The notes: generated by a model from the sequence alone, not told the origin. 64,000 nt of DNA from CAWCBG01 sp963793845 (GCA_963793845.1 CAWCBG010000004.1:62001-126000); one strand, 5' to 3'; numbered from the stretch's first letter, positions 18,074-27,154 are shown. Numbers and translations: made by a program.

Positions 18074-19548
18074 AGGGCATTGGCGACTGGTTCGAGCGGC
18101 GGCTACAGATTGGCGGCGCGGTTCGCGAAGCAGTTACGCATCCCGTCCCGGCGAAATCCGCGAGCTGGTGGTATGTCTTCGGCAGTGCAGCCCTTACCCT
18201 CTTCATCCTGCAGATTTTCACCGGCATATTACTGGCTTTGATTTACGTGCCCTCGGCGGCCGAAGCTTGGCACAGTCTGCAATATCTGAACCACGATGTC
18301 ACCCTCGGCTGGTTTCTGCGGGCGGTCCATGGATGGGGCTCCAACTTCATGGTCGCCGTCGTGCTGATACACATGTGCCAGGTTTTCCTATTTGGCGCTT
18401 ACAAGTTTCCCCGCGAGCTGACCTGGATCGCCGGTGTCTTTCTGCTGCTCATGACTCTCGGGATGGCCTTCACCGGACAGATCATGCGTTTTGACCAGGA
18501 TGCCTATTGGGGGTTGGGCATCGGCGCATCGATTACCGGTCGCGCTCCGCTCATCGGCAAGTACGCGGTACACATGCTCCTGGGAGGGCCCATCATTGCA
18601 GGCGCGACGCTCTCCCGCTTCTTCGCGCTGCACGTCTTTGTCATCCCTGGTCTGCTGATCGGCTTCGTCTCCCTGCATCTGCTGCTGGTATTGAAGCTCG
18701 GCATCAACGAATGGCCGATGCCCGGGCGCGTGGTCCGCCGCTCCACCTATATGCAGGAATATCACGAACTGACGCAAAAGAACGGCATTCCCTTTGTGCC
18801 TGGTGCGGTGTGGAAGGACATGTTCTTTGCGGCCGCCATCGTTTTCGCAGTGATGGCGTGCGCAGCTCTCTTCGGACCTTTCGGCCCGAGTGGCGTTCCC
18901 GATCCCACGATTGTGCAGACAATTCCTAAGCCGGATTTTTTCTTCCTCTGGCTCTACGCTCTGCTGGCTCTGCTGCCGCCGGCGATGGAAACTCCTATCC
19001 TGCTGATTGCGCCGGTCATCGTGATCGGTTTCCTGATCGCCCTTCCCTTCCTCTCCAATGTTGGCGAGAAGAGCTGGAAGCGCCGCCCGGTTGCGGTGGT
19101 TACGTTGCTTCTGATTGCCGTCGCGCTTGGTACCTTTACCAAGCTGGCCACCTATTCGCCCTGGAGTCCTGTGATGGACGGCTGGAGTGGCGATCCCGTT
19201 CCAGTGAAATTTCTTGACGGCCGTAGTCCGCTGGAACGTCAGGGTGCGTTGGTCTTCCAGGTAAAGCAATGCCGCAACTGCCATTCCATCGGCGGCTCAG
19301 GAGGACTGCGCGGGCCGGCCCTTGATTCCGTAGCAACCACTTTGACGCACGATCAACTGGTGCGGCAGGTCATCCAGGGCGGCGGCAACATGCCCGCTTA
19401 TGGCAAGAATTTAAACCCGGCCGAAGTGACCGCGTTGGTGTCGTTCCTCGAGACGCTGCACCCGAATAACCAGCCGGCCGCCCGCGATGCGGCTAAACAA
19501 GCAATGCAGCATTCCGACCAGGGCAGCGCTCCTGCCTCTGCGCAGTAG
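18061..19548 (+). CDS. cytochrome b (b6 + subunit IV type) fused to a cytochrome c domain
   Basis: Membrane core of the quinol-oxidising complex, 495 residues. The N-terminal half has four helices with haem-b histidines in AVHGWGSNF / IHMCQVFLFGAYK and FFALHVFVIPG / SLHLLLVLKLG. The C-terminal section (about 250-370) corresponds to subunit IV. The canonical PEWY quinol-site motif is replaced by PKPDFFFLWLY. A haem-c domain follows with CRNCHSIGG (about residue 400) and a Met in GGNMPAYG. The b-c fusion, together with the cox genes, implies a permanently coupled bc-aa3 supercomplex; that is inferred. Confidence 0.93.
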   Translation: MSRLKGIGDWFERRLQIGGAVREAVTHPVPAKSASWWYVFGSAALTLFILQIFTGILLALIYVPSAAEAWHSLQYLNHDVTLGWFLRAVHGWGSNFMVAVVLIHMCQVFLFGAYKFPRELTWIAGVFLLLMTLGMAFTGQIMRFDQDAYWGLGIGASITGRAPLIGKYAVHMLLGGPIIAGATLSRFFALHVFVIPGLLIGFVSLHLLLVLKLGINEWPMPGRVVRRSTYMQEYHELTQKNGIPFVPGAVWKDMFFAAAIVFAVMACAALFGPFGPSGVPDPTIVQTIPKPDFFFLWLYALLALLPPAMETPILLIAPVIVIGFLIALPFLSNVGEKSWKRRPVAVVTLLLIAVALGTFTKLATYSPWSPVMDGWSGDPVPVKFLDGRSPLERQGALVFQVKQCRNCHSIGGSGGLRGPALDSVATTLTHDQLVRQVIQGGGNMPAYGKNLNPAEVTALVSFLETLHPNNQPAARDAAKQAMQHSDQGSAPASAQ

Positions 19549-19554
19549 GCTGCA

Positions 19555-21054
19555 ATGCTATCCGTTTGGCACGCCGTGCTGCGATCCTGGTCCATCCCCC
19601 TGCCCGCGACGTTCGCTTTGGCGATCACCACGGCCTTGTATCTGCGTGGATGGTGGCTCCTGCGGCGCGCCGGGGTGCCCTTCCTTCCAATGTGGCGCGC
19701 CGGATCGTTCGCACTAGGGGTACTCACGCTGTGGGTGGCGTTGGCGTCTCCGCTCGACACTTTCTCGCCATTCGTGCTCACGGCGCACATGTTGCAGCAC
19801 ATGCTGCTGATGATGGTGGCTCCTCCCTTGATCCTTTTGGGGGCGCCCTTGATTCCGATCGTGCGCGGCATGCCCATCTTCGCGGCGCGCGAGTTCGCGG
19901 GACCATTCCTGAACTGGCCAGCCGCACAGAAAATCGGATACGCCCTCACGCAGCCGGTCGTCGCTTTGCTGTTGATGGGAACTTTCATGCTCGGCTGGCA
20001 TGTGCCGAGACTCTACGAGCTGGCGCTGACATCGTCTTCATGGCACGACTTTGAGCATGCCTGCTTCTTTCTCACTTCCCTGATCTTCTGGTGGCCAGTG
20101 GTGCAGCCATGGCCCAGCCTTGCCCAATGGCCGCGCTGGTCGCTGGTGCCGTATCTGGTCGTCGCCGACCTGCTGAACACCGTCCTGTCGGCCATCCTGG
20201 TGTTCTCCGATCACGTGCTCTATCCGTCGTATGCGTCCGGCCCCCAACTCTTCGGCTTTCCGCCACTGGAGGACCAGGCCGCCTCGGGAGCGATCATGTG
20301 GGTTATCGGATCACTCGCCTTCGTGGTTCCTGCGGCTCTCATTGCCGTGCAGTGCCTCTCGCGCCAGCAACCGAAGCACGCCGTGCAGCATGCAGGCGCC
20401 GGACAGGAAAGGTACTCGGGAGATCGAGTCGGGAGCATAGCGGACCCTTGCAGGGCCAATCACTTGACATTGGGGATGACACGCAGAACCGTCGAAGTCG
20501 TCTCGTTCCTGATTTGTTTTGGCTTGGCGAGTCTGTGCTTCATGTGGCTGCTCTCGCAGCCAGGCGATGATGATGACCAGTCCCTGCGCTTCAGTCAGCA
20601 GTCCGGAGAGTTTGTCGTATCGGTGTTTGGGCCACGCGGAGGACTGCATCCAGGCCCTACAGGCTTGGCTATCCTCGTTCAGAGCGCACAGGGTCATGCT
20701 GTCCTGCTCGACGGGACCGTGACTTTGACAGCCAAGCCGCAAGCGTCGGGAGAAAGCTCCGCGACGACTGTCCGCGCCAGCTATGAAGACTCGTCGAACA
20801 AGCTGCTGGCTTCTGGTGACCTCGATTTGTCCAGACCGGGCGAATGGCTGATTCAGGCGCTGATTGAGCGCGGTCCCCAAAAAGCCGAAGTCTCATTCCC
20901 GCTTCTGGTTGTAGCAGCAGTGGCCGAAACTCGACTTCCATGGACGGCCCTCCTGGTGCCGGGCCTTGGCCTTATCCTGCTTCTTGTCTACCTTTGGCGT
21001 CATCGACCGCCAAGAGAAGCGCCTGTCGGCAGCCCTGTCTCGTTGGCTCAGTGA
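19555..21054 (+). CDS. CtaG-type oxidase assembly protein fused to a second membrane-anchored domain
   Basis: Residues 1 to about 275 match the Caa3_CtaG family: seven helices with TAHMLQHMLLMMVAPPLIL, GWHVPRLYELAL and FWWPVVQPWPS, implicated in copper insertion or assembly of caa3 oxidases. After a polar linker a second part begins near GMTRRTVEVVSF: one helix, a beta-rich periplasmic domain of about 120 residues (FVVSVFGPRGGLHPGPTG), then a final helix. This part resembles FixH/YtkA-like domains. A Met at the junction means the two parts could be translated separately. It lies last in the operon; an IS66 remnant begins immediately after its stop. Confidence 0.8.
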   Translation: MLSVWHAVLRSWSIPLPATFALAITTALYLRGWWLLRRAGVPFLPMWRAGSFALGVLTLWVALASPLDTFSPFVLTAHMLQHMLLMMVAPPLILLGAPLIPIVRGMPIFAAREFAGPFLNWPAAQKIGYALTQPVVALLLMGTFMLGWHVPRLYELALTSSSWHDFEHACFFLTSLIFWWPVVQPWPSLAQWPRWSLVPYLVVADLLNTVLSAILVFSDHVLYPSYASGPQLFGFPPLEDQAASGAIMWVIGSLAFVVPAALIAVQCLSRQQPKHAVQHAGAGQERYSGDRVGSIADPCRANHLTLGMTRRTVEVVSFLICFGLASLCFMWLLSQPGDDDDQSLRFSQQSGEFVVSVFGPRGGLHPGPTGLAILVQSAQGHAVLLDGTVTLTAKPQASGESSATTVRASYEDSSNKLLASGDLDLSRPGEWLIQALIERGPQKAEVSFPLLVVAAVAETRLPWTALLVPGLGLILLLVYLWRHRPPREAPVGSPVSLAQ

Positions 21055-21173
21055 AGGACCCCGCGGTCGCGGGGGGCAGCATCTACATCGAGTTTCCCAA
21101 GGTTCATCTGCGAGTTGAGCATGGCGCTGATCCTGCGCTGTTGCGTGTTGTTCTGGAGACGCTGCAGCGATGA
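21055..21173 (+). pseudogene. IS66 tnpA remnant (C-terminal fragment)
   Basis: About 38 residues ending GGSIYIEFPKVHLRVEHG...LRVVLETLQR resemble the C-terminus of the IS66 small accessory protein (a hydrophobic beta pair, then L-x-VL-x-L). The rest of the gene, normally about 110-130 codons, is absent. Its stop overlaps the tnpB start (ATGA), the usual IS66 coupling. Confidence 0.65.
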
Positions 21174-21517
21174 TCGCGTTGCCGCCAAAGACCCAGATCT
21201 GGATCGCGGCAGGAGTGACCGATATGCGACGCGGTTTCGATGGGCTGAGTGCGCTAGTGCAGACCAAGCTGGAGCAGAGTCCGTTTTCGGGCCATGTGTT
21301 TGTCTTCCGTGGCCGGCGCGGCGATCTGATCAAGGTCCTGTGGTGGGACGGCGACGGGCTCTGCCTTTTTGCCAAGCGACTGGAGCGTGGACGCTTCGTG
21401 TGGCCGCAAGCCAGCGATGGCAGCGTAGCGCTGACGCGAGCGCAGTTGTCAATGCTTCTGGAAGGCATCGACTGGCGTCGTCCCGTACGCACGGCGGAGC
21501 CGCAGTTAGCGATCTGA
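21170..21517 (+). CDS. tnpB: IS66 accessory protein TnpB
   Basis: A 115-residue intact protein with the IS66 Orf2 signatures IWIAAGVTDMRRGFDGLSAL, PFSGHVFVFRGRRGDLIKVL and WWDGDGLCLFAKRLERGRF. It is required for transposition in the family; its biochemical role is unclear. It probably cannot be mobilised here because tnpC is broken and tnpA truncated. Confidence 0.93.
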   Translation: MIALPPKTQIWIAAGVTDMRRGFDGLSALVQTKLEQSPFSGHVFVFRGRRGDLIKVLWWDGDGLCLFAKRLERGRFVWPQASDGSVALTRAQLSMLLEGIDWRRPVRTAEPQLAI

Positions 21518-21624
21518 TTCATCTTAGCGATTTGCACAGTTTTTTGTGCGTCACCGTGCACTCACAGAGCAGAGTTGATGGCATACTCCGCCTGTGACTG
21601 CCTCGCCTGCGACGCTGCCTGAGT

Positions 21625-23185
21625 ATGGAGCTACTGGATCAGGCAGCTTTACGCGCCCTCATTCGGGTCAAGCAGAGAAGAGCTGATCGCAACTCACGAA
21701 CAGTTGCTCTCGCACCGGAGCGAGATCGAGCATCTGAAGCTGCTGATCGCCAAGCTGCGGCGCATGCAGTTTGGCCGCAAGTCGGAGAAGCTGGAGCGGC
21801 AGATCGAGCAACTGGAGCTGAAGCTGGAAGACCTGGAATCAGCGAGGGCCAGAGGCGCCAGTGAGTCCGCTGTCGCGTTTGTTTCCACAGCCTCTTCTAA
21901 TCCCGTCGTCCCAAGCGAAACCAGCACGTCAGCCACTGCCCGAGCACCTTCCGCGCGAAGTAAGAACATACGCACCGAAAGAGGAAGCTTGCAGCGAATG
22001 TGGCGGACGGTTGCGCCGGCTGGGCGAAGATGTCTCGGAACTGCTGGAGTGGGTACCCGGCAGCTTCAAGGTGATGCGCTATGTGCGGCTCAAGCTAAGC
22101 TGCGCAGGCTGCGAGCGCATTGTGCAGGCGCCTGCGCCGAGCCGCCCGATTGAGCGAGGTCTGGCAGGACCGGGTCTGCTAGCGCACGTGTTGGTGGCGA
22201 AGTATTGTGATCACCAGCCGCTATATCGCCAGGCGGAGATGTATGCCCGCGAAGGTGTCGAGCTGGAGCGTTCGACACTGGCCGATTGGGTGGGCGGCAG
22301 TAGCCGATTGCTCGAACCGCTGGTAGAGGCGTTGCACCGCCACGTCATGTGCGCCAACAAGCTGCACGCCGATGACACGCCGGTTCCGGTGCTCGCGCCA
22401 GGCAATGGCAAGACCAAGACCGGTCGCCTCTGGACCTATGTGCGGGACGACCGTGCGGCGGGCGACAGTACACCGGCAGCGGTGTGGTTTGCTTTATTCG
22501 CCCGATCGGCGCGGCGAGCATCCGCGACAACATCTGCGCCGGTTCAGCGGCACTCTTGCAGGCGGATGCCTACGCAGGCTTTCATCATCTTTACGAAGGC
22601 GGACAGATCCAGGAAGCGGCGTGCTGGGCGCATGTGCGGCGCAAGTTCTATGACCTGCAAGTGGCGCACTCTTCGCCACTGGCCGCCGAGGTGCTGAAAC
22701 GCATCGGGGAGTTATACGCCATCGAAGCTGACATCCGAGGCCGACCTCCCGACGAGCGCCTACAAGTCCGAACGACTCGTGCTCGTCCTCTGCTGGATTC
22801 GCTCCATCAGTGGCTACAGGCTACGTTGGCTGTGGTGTCGAAGAAGTCGGAGATCGCGGCGGCAATCCGCTATGCGCTGGGACGCTGGCGTGCGTTGCTG
22901 CGCTTCGTCGAAGACGGACACATCGAAATCGATAACAACAGCGCCGAACGCGCCCTGCGGGCTGTCGCTCTGGGCCGGAAGAACTACTTGTTCGCGGGAT
23001 CGGATTCTGGCGGCGGGCGGGCTGCCGCCATCTATAGCCTGATCGGCACCGCCAAACTGAACGGCCTCGACCCGGAGGCGTATCTGCGCGAGGTGTTACA
23101 GCGCATCGCCGACCATCCTATCAACCGCATTGAGCAACTACTGCCGTGGAATTTCGTTGCAGCCGCCGAAGCTGCCAGCTCGTAG
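21625..23185 (+). pseudogene. tnpC: IS66 transposase TnpC, four frameshifts
   Basis: The reading passes from MELLDQAALRALIRVKQ to IEHLKLLIAKLRRMQFGRKS (leucine-zipper N-terminus), then to CSECGGRLRRLGEDVSELLE (zinc-binding domain) and LHADDTPVPVLAPG (catalytic Asp). It then reads YSPDRRGEHPRQHLRRFSG, and last ADAYAGFHHLYEGG, CWAHVRRKFYDL and IDNNSAERALR (DDE core). Each change is equivalent to one extra base: near 21676, in CCC at 21910-21912, in the T run near 22493, and in TT near 22556. Removing all four gives 518 codons, a normal TnpC. The frame arithmetic (1561 nt, four +1) is consistent. Confidence 0.88.
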
Positions 23186-23325
23186 CTCCTTCACCATCAT
23201 TTGTGATAACCAAGGCTTGACCATGCACACGGCACTGTTAGGCAAACCATGTTTTTTTGCTGCTGGACGAATAAACGGCGTACAGTTCCGCAATCGCCTG
23301 ATTGCAACAGATAGAATGAAAGACC

Positions 23326-24093
23326 ATGTCACCGAAAGTCTTGCGTCTAGTGGGTGCGGCGCTATTCATTATCGGCGGCTGCTCACTGATATTGATGGGG
23401 ATGATAGGGGCAGCGCCAAGCCTCTGGTACTTCCTCTGCTATTGCGTACTGCCCATTATTGGCGTTGTGTGGTTGTGGCGACCTCCTTTAGCTGCTGCGC
23501 TCAGCATTGGGCCTCTAATCTCTGTCGTCGCTTTGCTGCAGCACTTTTCCGGGATGTGGGCCGTTTCTCGAAGCTGGGCTGTAGCCGTCATTGCTGGGCT
23601 AACAGGCGCAGCGGTGCTCGTGGTTGCGGCATTGCGCGGGTTCCCTAAATGGCGATCGCCGGTCGTTCTTTCGCTAGCCTTTGTAACCTGCGCTTTCGCG
23701 ACTGACCGCCTATTCACGAACAAAGTGGCTATCCACACGTATCAGATGTATGTGGCGATAGACGGTCACGCGCCGTGGGGAGACGTAGGGCCGGAATGGT
23801 CGCATGGTTCGCTACCTACCGTGTTGTACCGTAGTCGCGGGGACAGCTACTGCTACGACGCCTTCCAGTCGGAAGAACTGCGCCAACGTCTCGCCTCGAA
23901 GGACGGCCATACTGTCGCAGTGGAGTACAACATTTTCAGCGGCTTCGGCAAGGAACGAAGCTACAACGTGAGGTCAGTTGATGGATTGCTGCTTAACAAC
24001 GGCCAGCATGCCATACGAGACTTCGAGCGATTTGGCGGTCAGATTCTGGGGAATACAGGCACCTCTGCACCCGCCGAGGACAACTGTCGATAA
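23326..24093 (+). CDS. membrane protein of unknown function
   Basis: 255 residues. The first 130 form about four to five hydrophobic helices (GAALFIIGGCSLILMG, YFLCYCVLPIIGVVWLW, then helices around 60-75, 85-105 and 112-130). The remaining ~125 residues look soluble and probably extracytoplasmic, with two cysteines (DSYCYDAF and the C-terminal DNCR) that could pair. No family recognised. It sits alone between the IS66 remnant and a repeat-rich gap, 140 nt after the transposase. Confidence 0.65.
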   Translation: MSPKVLRLVGAALFIIGGCSLILMGMIGAAPSLWYFLCYCVLPIIGVVWLWRPPLAAALSIGPLISVVALLQHFSGMWAVSRSWAVAVIAGLTGAAVLVVAALRGFPKWRSPVVLSLAFVTCAFATDRLFTNKVAIHTYQMYVAIDGHAPWGDVGPEWSHGSLPTVLYRSRGDSYCYDAFQSEELRQRLASKDGHTVAVEYNIFSGFGKERSYNVRSVDGLLLNNGQHAIRDFERFGGQILGNTGTSAPAEDNCR

Positions 24094-24428
24094 AATCCCA
24101 TTACGCTCACAATCCCCGGATCGCAACCACTCTGTATCCGATAAGTGGAGCCTTGCCTGGCCTGTCCGCAAGTTCAAGCCTTGACTACCACGCATCATTT
24201 CTATGCAAGTGTCCATTTACTTCTTACTGGACACTTATCAGCCTGCCTCACCGCGTCCTTGGCCGAACGCTTATACGCCTGTGATCTGTGCACTAGCCGC
24301 CGTCGTCCTGTTACCTCTACTTTGGAGGTGCGAGGGCAAGGGAGTTGTGTTGTCTTCGCCCGTTTCCGCCCAGTGCGGAACCGAAATAGAGGTAGAGGCT
24401 CTTTGAAATTCAGCCATGGACGGCTTCC

Positions 24429-24566
24429 CAGGTCGCTGAAAAACTCCATTTGAAATCGGTTTGAAGGGGCGTACCTTCAGGTATGCCGTCGCAAGTCCAT
24501 TGTTTTTTGTCCTCCCGACGAGTCCTTCAGGCCGAGGAGGGGATCTGCTTTTGAGTCATGCGGCAG
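24429..24566. repeat. MITE-like repeat, copy A
   Basis: Left end CAGGTCGCTGAAAAACTC matches copy B at 41691 in 15 of 18 positions. Shared internal blocks follow: GAAGGGGCGTACC, a TCAGGTAYGCCGT palindrome arm, CCGAC..G.CCTTCAGGCCGAGG, and GGATCYGCTTTTGAG. The right end (GAGTCATGCGGC) is more diverged than in copy B. Confidence 0.65.
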
Positions 24567-24640
24567 CCCTTCCGCCGTGTTAACCCTGGCGCTAATAGAG
24601 ATCCTGGCCTGTCGAGGCAAAATCGCAGCTAAGTCCTTGG

Positions 24641-24794
24641 GGCTCAAGATTTTGACATTTAACTCCAACAGAATGAAGATTTTGCAAGGATCGCCGCAAA
24701 ATCTTGATCTCATTTGGTTTATAGGTAAAATCTTGAGCCGCAGGCATTTACAGGCGATAAAATCCGGCTAAGTCATTGATAAATGCCGGATTTT
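24641..24794. repeat. nested inverted-repeat cluster
   Basis: Perfect inverted repeats: GGCTCAAGATTTT (24641-24653) with AAAATCTTGAGCC (24727-24739); inside them AGATTTTGC (24677-24685) with GCAAAATCT (24696-24704). Beyond them lie AAAATCCGGC (24759-24768) with GCCGGATTTT (24785-24794), and GGCATTTA (24743-24750) with TAAATGCC (24780-24787). The nested design suggests a folded transcript or several protein-binding palindromes. Confidence 0.6.
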
Positions 24795-24928
24795 CCCCGA
24801 TCCGAGGACGAGAGGGGGGAGGGGGGTACCCAGATTACCCACAGTGAGCTCAGGAGATCTGCTCGCCGCGGGATCCACACGAATGTAGGACTTAGTAAAC
24901 AGTTCACCTAAGTCGGTGGCCAAGATCG

Positions 24929-24996
24929 GGTAGAGCGGACTTCAAGTCCGCGTCCAGGCGGACAAATAGCTTTCGGACCTGAAGCCCAACTCTACC
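24929..24996. repeat. GGTAGAG-bounded hairpin element
   Basis: A 68-bp unit flanked by GGTAGAG and CTCTACC. Inside is a near-perfect palindrome GCGGACTTCAAGTCCGC. It superficially resembles a tRNA arm but has no T-loop or acceptor stem. It looks like a small palindromic intergenic repeat; no second copy is visible in the window. Confidence 0.45.
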
Positions 24997-25035
24997 GGAA
25001 CGCCATACCCGAGGCTTCGCGTCGCAGCTTGCGCT

Positions 25036-25890
25036 CTAGAACCACGCTTCCAGCCCCACGATTGCGCCCTTCTGCGTCAGATGGATTCCCACTCGGTTAG
25101 AACTGCTGTTGTTGTCGACTACCAGGTGTGAGCCAAGCTGATAACCGGCGTTCAGGCTCAAATGTTTGGTCAGGGTCACTCCTATGTCGTCAACCGTCGA
25201 GACGAAGTTGCCGTACCCGAAAAGATACATGCCGAGCAAATTGCCCTCGATGAAAACACGAGGGGAATTGGTGAGATACAGGCGGTAATCGGGACCGGCG
25301 ACCGGAATGGGGGCCAGTAGCGACCCGGAGGCCGACACCGCCTGGTGAGCGACTCCATCGCCGGTAACTTGTGCGGCCGCACTGATCTTGGCGGAGGTGT
25401 CGATCAGGTCCATCTGCACAGCAACGCCCAGATGTCCCCGCCTGCGCCGAAGGATGTCGTACTGGTAGCCAGGAGCGTAGAAATTCGCCTGCAGTTTGGC
25501 ATCGGTAGTGAGTCCGACATCGAAGGTCTGCCCTTGATAGACGATTGTCCGGTCCAGCACCCTCTGGCGCTCCTGCCGAAATGGACTGGCAGCCAGATAC
25601 AGATGATTCTTCCGCGTGAACTTCCAGTCGATCTTTCCGCTGATCGTCGAATAGTTGTTGAAGCCGAAGTCTTTCTGCAGATTGATCAGGTCGTTTTCGC
25701 TCGATCCCTGAATGTCCCCAGTCGGTGTCGAGTAGAACCAGAAAGCTGAAATCTTGACCTTATACGAGTCAAAATCGTTCGGATCTTCAGCGCAGAGAGA
25801 GCTGACCGCAGCACAACAGAAACACAGAATCGCAGACAAAAGCAGGCAGTTCCCTGCCCGCCGCGACAGCTTACTTGTGAAAAGTGGCAT
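25036..25890 (-). CDS. secreted protein, probable outer-membrane beta-barrel
   Basis: 284 residues with a signal peptide (basic start, then LLLSAILCFCCAAVSSLCA). The mature part shows alternating hydrophobic strands with many aromatic residues (FWFYSTPTGDIQ, NHLYLAASPF, GYQYDILRRRRGHLGVAVQM) and ends in a C-terminal phenylalanine (GLEAWF), typical of barrel assembly signals. No specific family recognised. The start is preceded by AGGAGAG. It lies 40 nt after the DUF481 gene on the same strand and is likely co-transcribed with it. Confidence 0.7.
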   Translation of the reverse strand: MPLFTSKLSRRAGNCLLLSAILCFCCAAVSSLCAEDPNDFDSYKVKISAFWFYSTPTGDIQGSSENDLINLQKDFGFNNYSTISGKIDWKFTRKNHLYLAASPFRQERQRVLDRTIVYQGQTFDVGLTTDAKLQANFYAPGYQYDILRRRRGHLGVAVQMDLIDTSAKISAAAQVTGDGVAHQAVSASGSLLAPIPVAGPDYRLYLTNSPRVFIEGNLLGMYLFGYGNFVSTVDDIGVTLTKHLSLNAGYQLGSHLVVDNNSSSNRVGIHLTQKGAIVGLEAWF

Positions 25891-25930
25891 AAGCTCTCCT
25901 GTCTACAGCAAGAATGCGCCCCCAATTAGA

Positions 25931-26980
25931 TTAGCGGGTGCCGAAGGTCCAGCCAAGCCCTGAGCTGGTGCCATAGTCGCTTCCTGGGAAATTGGCGGGA
26001 GGCTGGTTATCCCAGTTCCCATAAAATGAAACATTCCAGGTCAGGTTGCTGAAGACCTTGACGTAATAGGTCGCATTGGTGTTGAAGCGCAGACGCCCCG
26101 GCTGATTCAAGGCCGGAAACAGGCTGCCCGTGACGGTCAAGTTGGTCTTGTTAAATCTGAAAAATTTCACCTGTGTGGCGATCACCCCCGCTGCCGTGTT
26201 TTGCGCTGTAAGGGTCGTGGCCGTAGGTTGATATTTGGTGTTCTGCCAGGCAAACCCACCTAACAGCGTGACGGTCGACCGGTTCGTATTTTTCAGGTAG
26301 CGCCCCACCCCGGCCCCCAGGGACGTTTGCAGATTGATCTCCTGTACCGAGCTTTGCAGAAGGACGCCCAATCCTTCATAAAACCAGTTGTTCCAGGGCA
26401 GCAAGCGCATCACCGTAGCGCCCCCCTGGTTTCGGGTGGAGGCATTTGTCCCGCTGCTCGCGGATAGGCTCGAGCTGTAATTGGCAGCCGCCGCCCATCG
26501 CTCGCGCGGATATTCGATGTTGGAGCTCAGCGAGTACTGTGTCGACTGATTTCCCTTGGAGTAGATGATGCCTGAGTCGATCTCTCCATTGAAGCGCTGC
26601 CAGAAGTGCTCCGATGTCTCGTGCATCTGAACGACTCGCTTGCGCTCCAGCACCGTCGTCTTCTCGGGGCTTTCGATGACCTCGATCTTCACCGGGCGGC
26701 TTTCTTCGGCGGTAGACAGGGTCCCGCTGTAAACCGAACCATCCTCTGTCTTGACGATAAACAACTGTTTGCTCTCCAGATGATCGACCTTGGACCACTG
26801 CACGGAACTCGTGCCCAGGATGTAGTCCATGTTGACGTAGAGCACGCCGGAGTCCAGGCCTTTGATCTCGCCGGTGAGGTGGTCGCCATTTTTCATAACC
26901 ACCACGTCGGACTTGTCGCGTGCGAGCAGCGGTGCAGCGAGGAATAACATTGTCCAGAAAACGATGACACGCACATTCAT
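25931..26980 (-). CDS. DUF481-family outer-membrane protein
   Basis: Probable beta-barrel protein, 349 residues from the ATG at 26980. That start is preceded by ACAGGAAATGCC and opens a clean signal peptide, MNVRVIVFWTMLFLAAPLLA; an upstream ATG at 27022 would spoil it. Residues 25-100 are a small beta-domain (VVVMKNGDHLTGEIKGLDSG, DGSVYSGTL). The rest is the DUF481 barrel with SGIIYSKGNQSTQYSLSSN and repeated aromatic strands. The family is often salt- or acid-induced, but its role is not established. Confidence 0.82.
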   Translation of the reverse strand: MNVRVIVFWTMLFLAAPLLARDKSDVVVMKNGDHLTGEIKGLDSGVLYVNMDYILGTSSVQWSKVDHLESKQLFIVKTEDGSVYSGTLSTAEESRPVKIEVIESPEKTTVLERKRVVQMHETSEHFWQRFNGEIDSGIIYSKGNQSTQYSLSSNIEYPRERWAAAANYSSSLSASSGTNASTRNQGGATVMRLLPWNNWFYEGLGVLLQSSVQEINLQTSLGAGVGRYLKNTNRSTVTLLGGFAWQNTKYQPTATTLTAQNTAAGVIATQVKFFRFNKTNLTVTGSLFPALNQPGRLRFNTNATYYVKVFSNLTWNVSFYGNWDNQPPANFPGSDYGTSSGLGWTFGTR

Positions 26981-27154
26981 GGCATTTCCTGTCCCAACGG
27001 CACGTCCTGACGCCGCCGGCATTTTGAAAGATGAATCACTGATTTTCGAGCAAACTGCCGCAAAAGGCGAATTGCTTTTTCAGTTAGTGGCCGTGTGAAA
27101 CAAGGCTCCCTGCTTCGTATAGCTAGGGACTGGCGAGCGCTGATCGCCGGCTAC

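Larger units (their letters stand above)
21055..23185 (+). mobile_element. IS66-family insertion sequence, truncated and decayed
   Basis: Contains a 3' fragment of the first small gene, an intact second gene (tnpB) and a transposase gene (tnpC) with four frameshifts, in the canonical IS66 order. Coordinates cover the recognisable coding part. I could not identify terminal inverted repeats or a target duplication; the right end may run some tens of bases past 23185. The left end appears cut at the stop of the ctaG-like gene. Confidence 0.85.
24094..25035. other. repeat-rich intergenic region without supported genes
   Basis: A 942-nt gap. It contains a short hairpin (GTGTCCA...TGGACAC, about 24210-24236), a MITE-like copy (24429-24566), a nest of inverted repeats (24641-24794), a G-run-rich stretch (about 24810-24827) and a GGTAGAG-bounded hairpin element (24929-24996). 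ORFs here are short and show no family features. Confidence 0.6.

Noticed and set aside
24926..24960. tRNA-like segment with GGTAGAGCGGACTTCA
   Set aside because: It resembles a D-arm plus anticodon arm, but no acceptor stem, T-loop (GTTCRA) or CCA-side pairing can be found.
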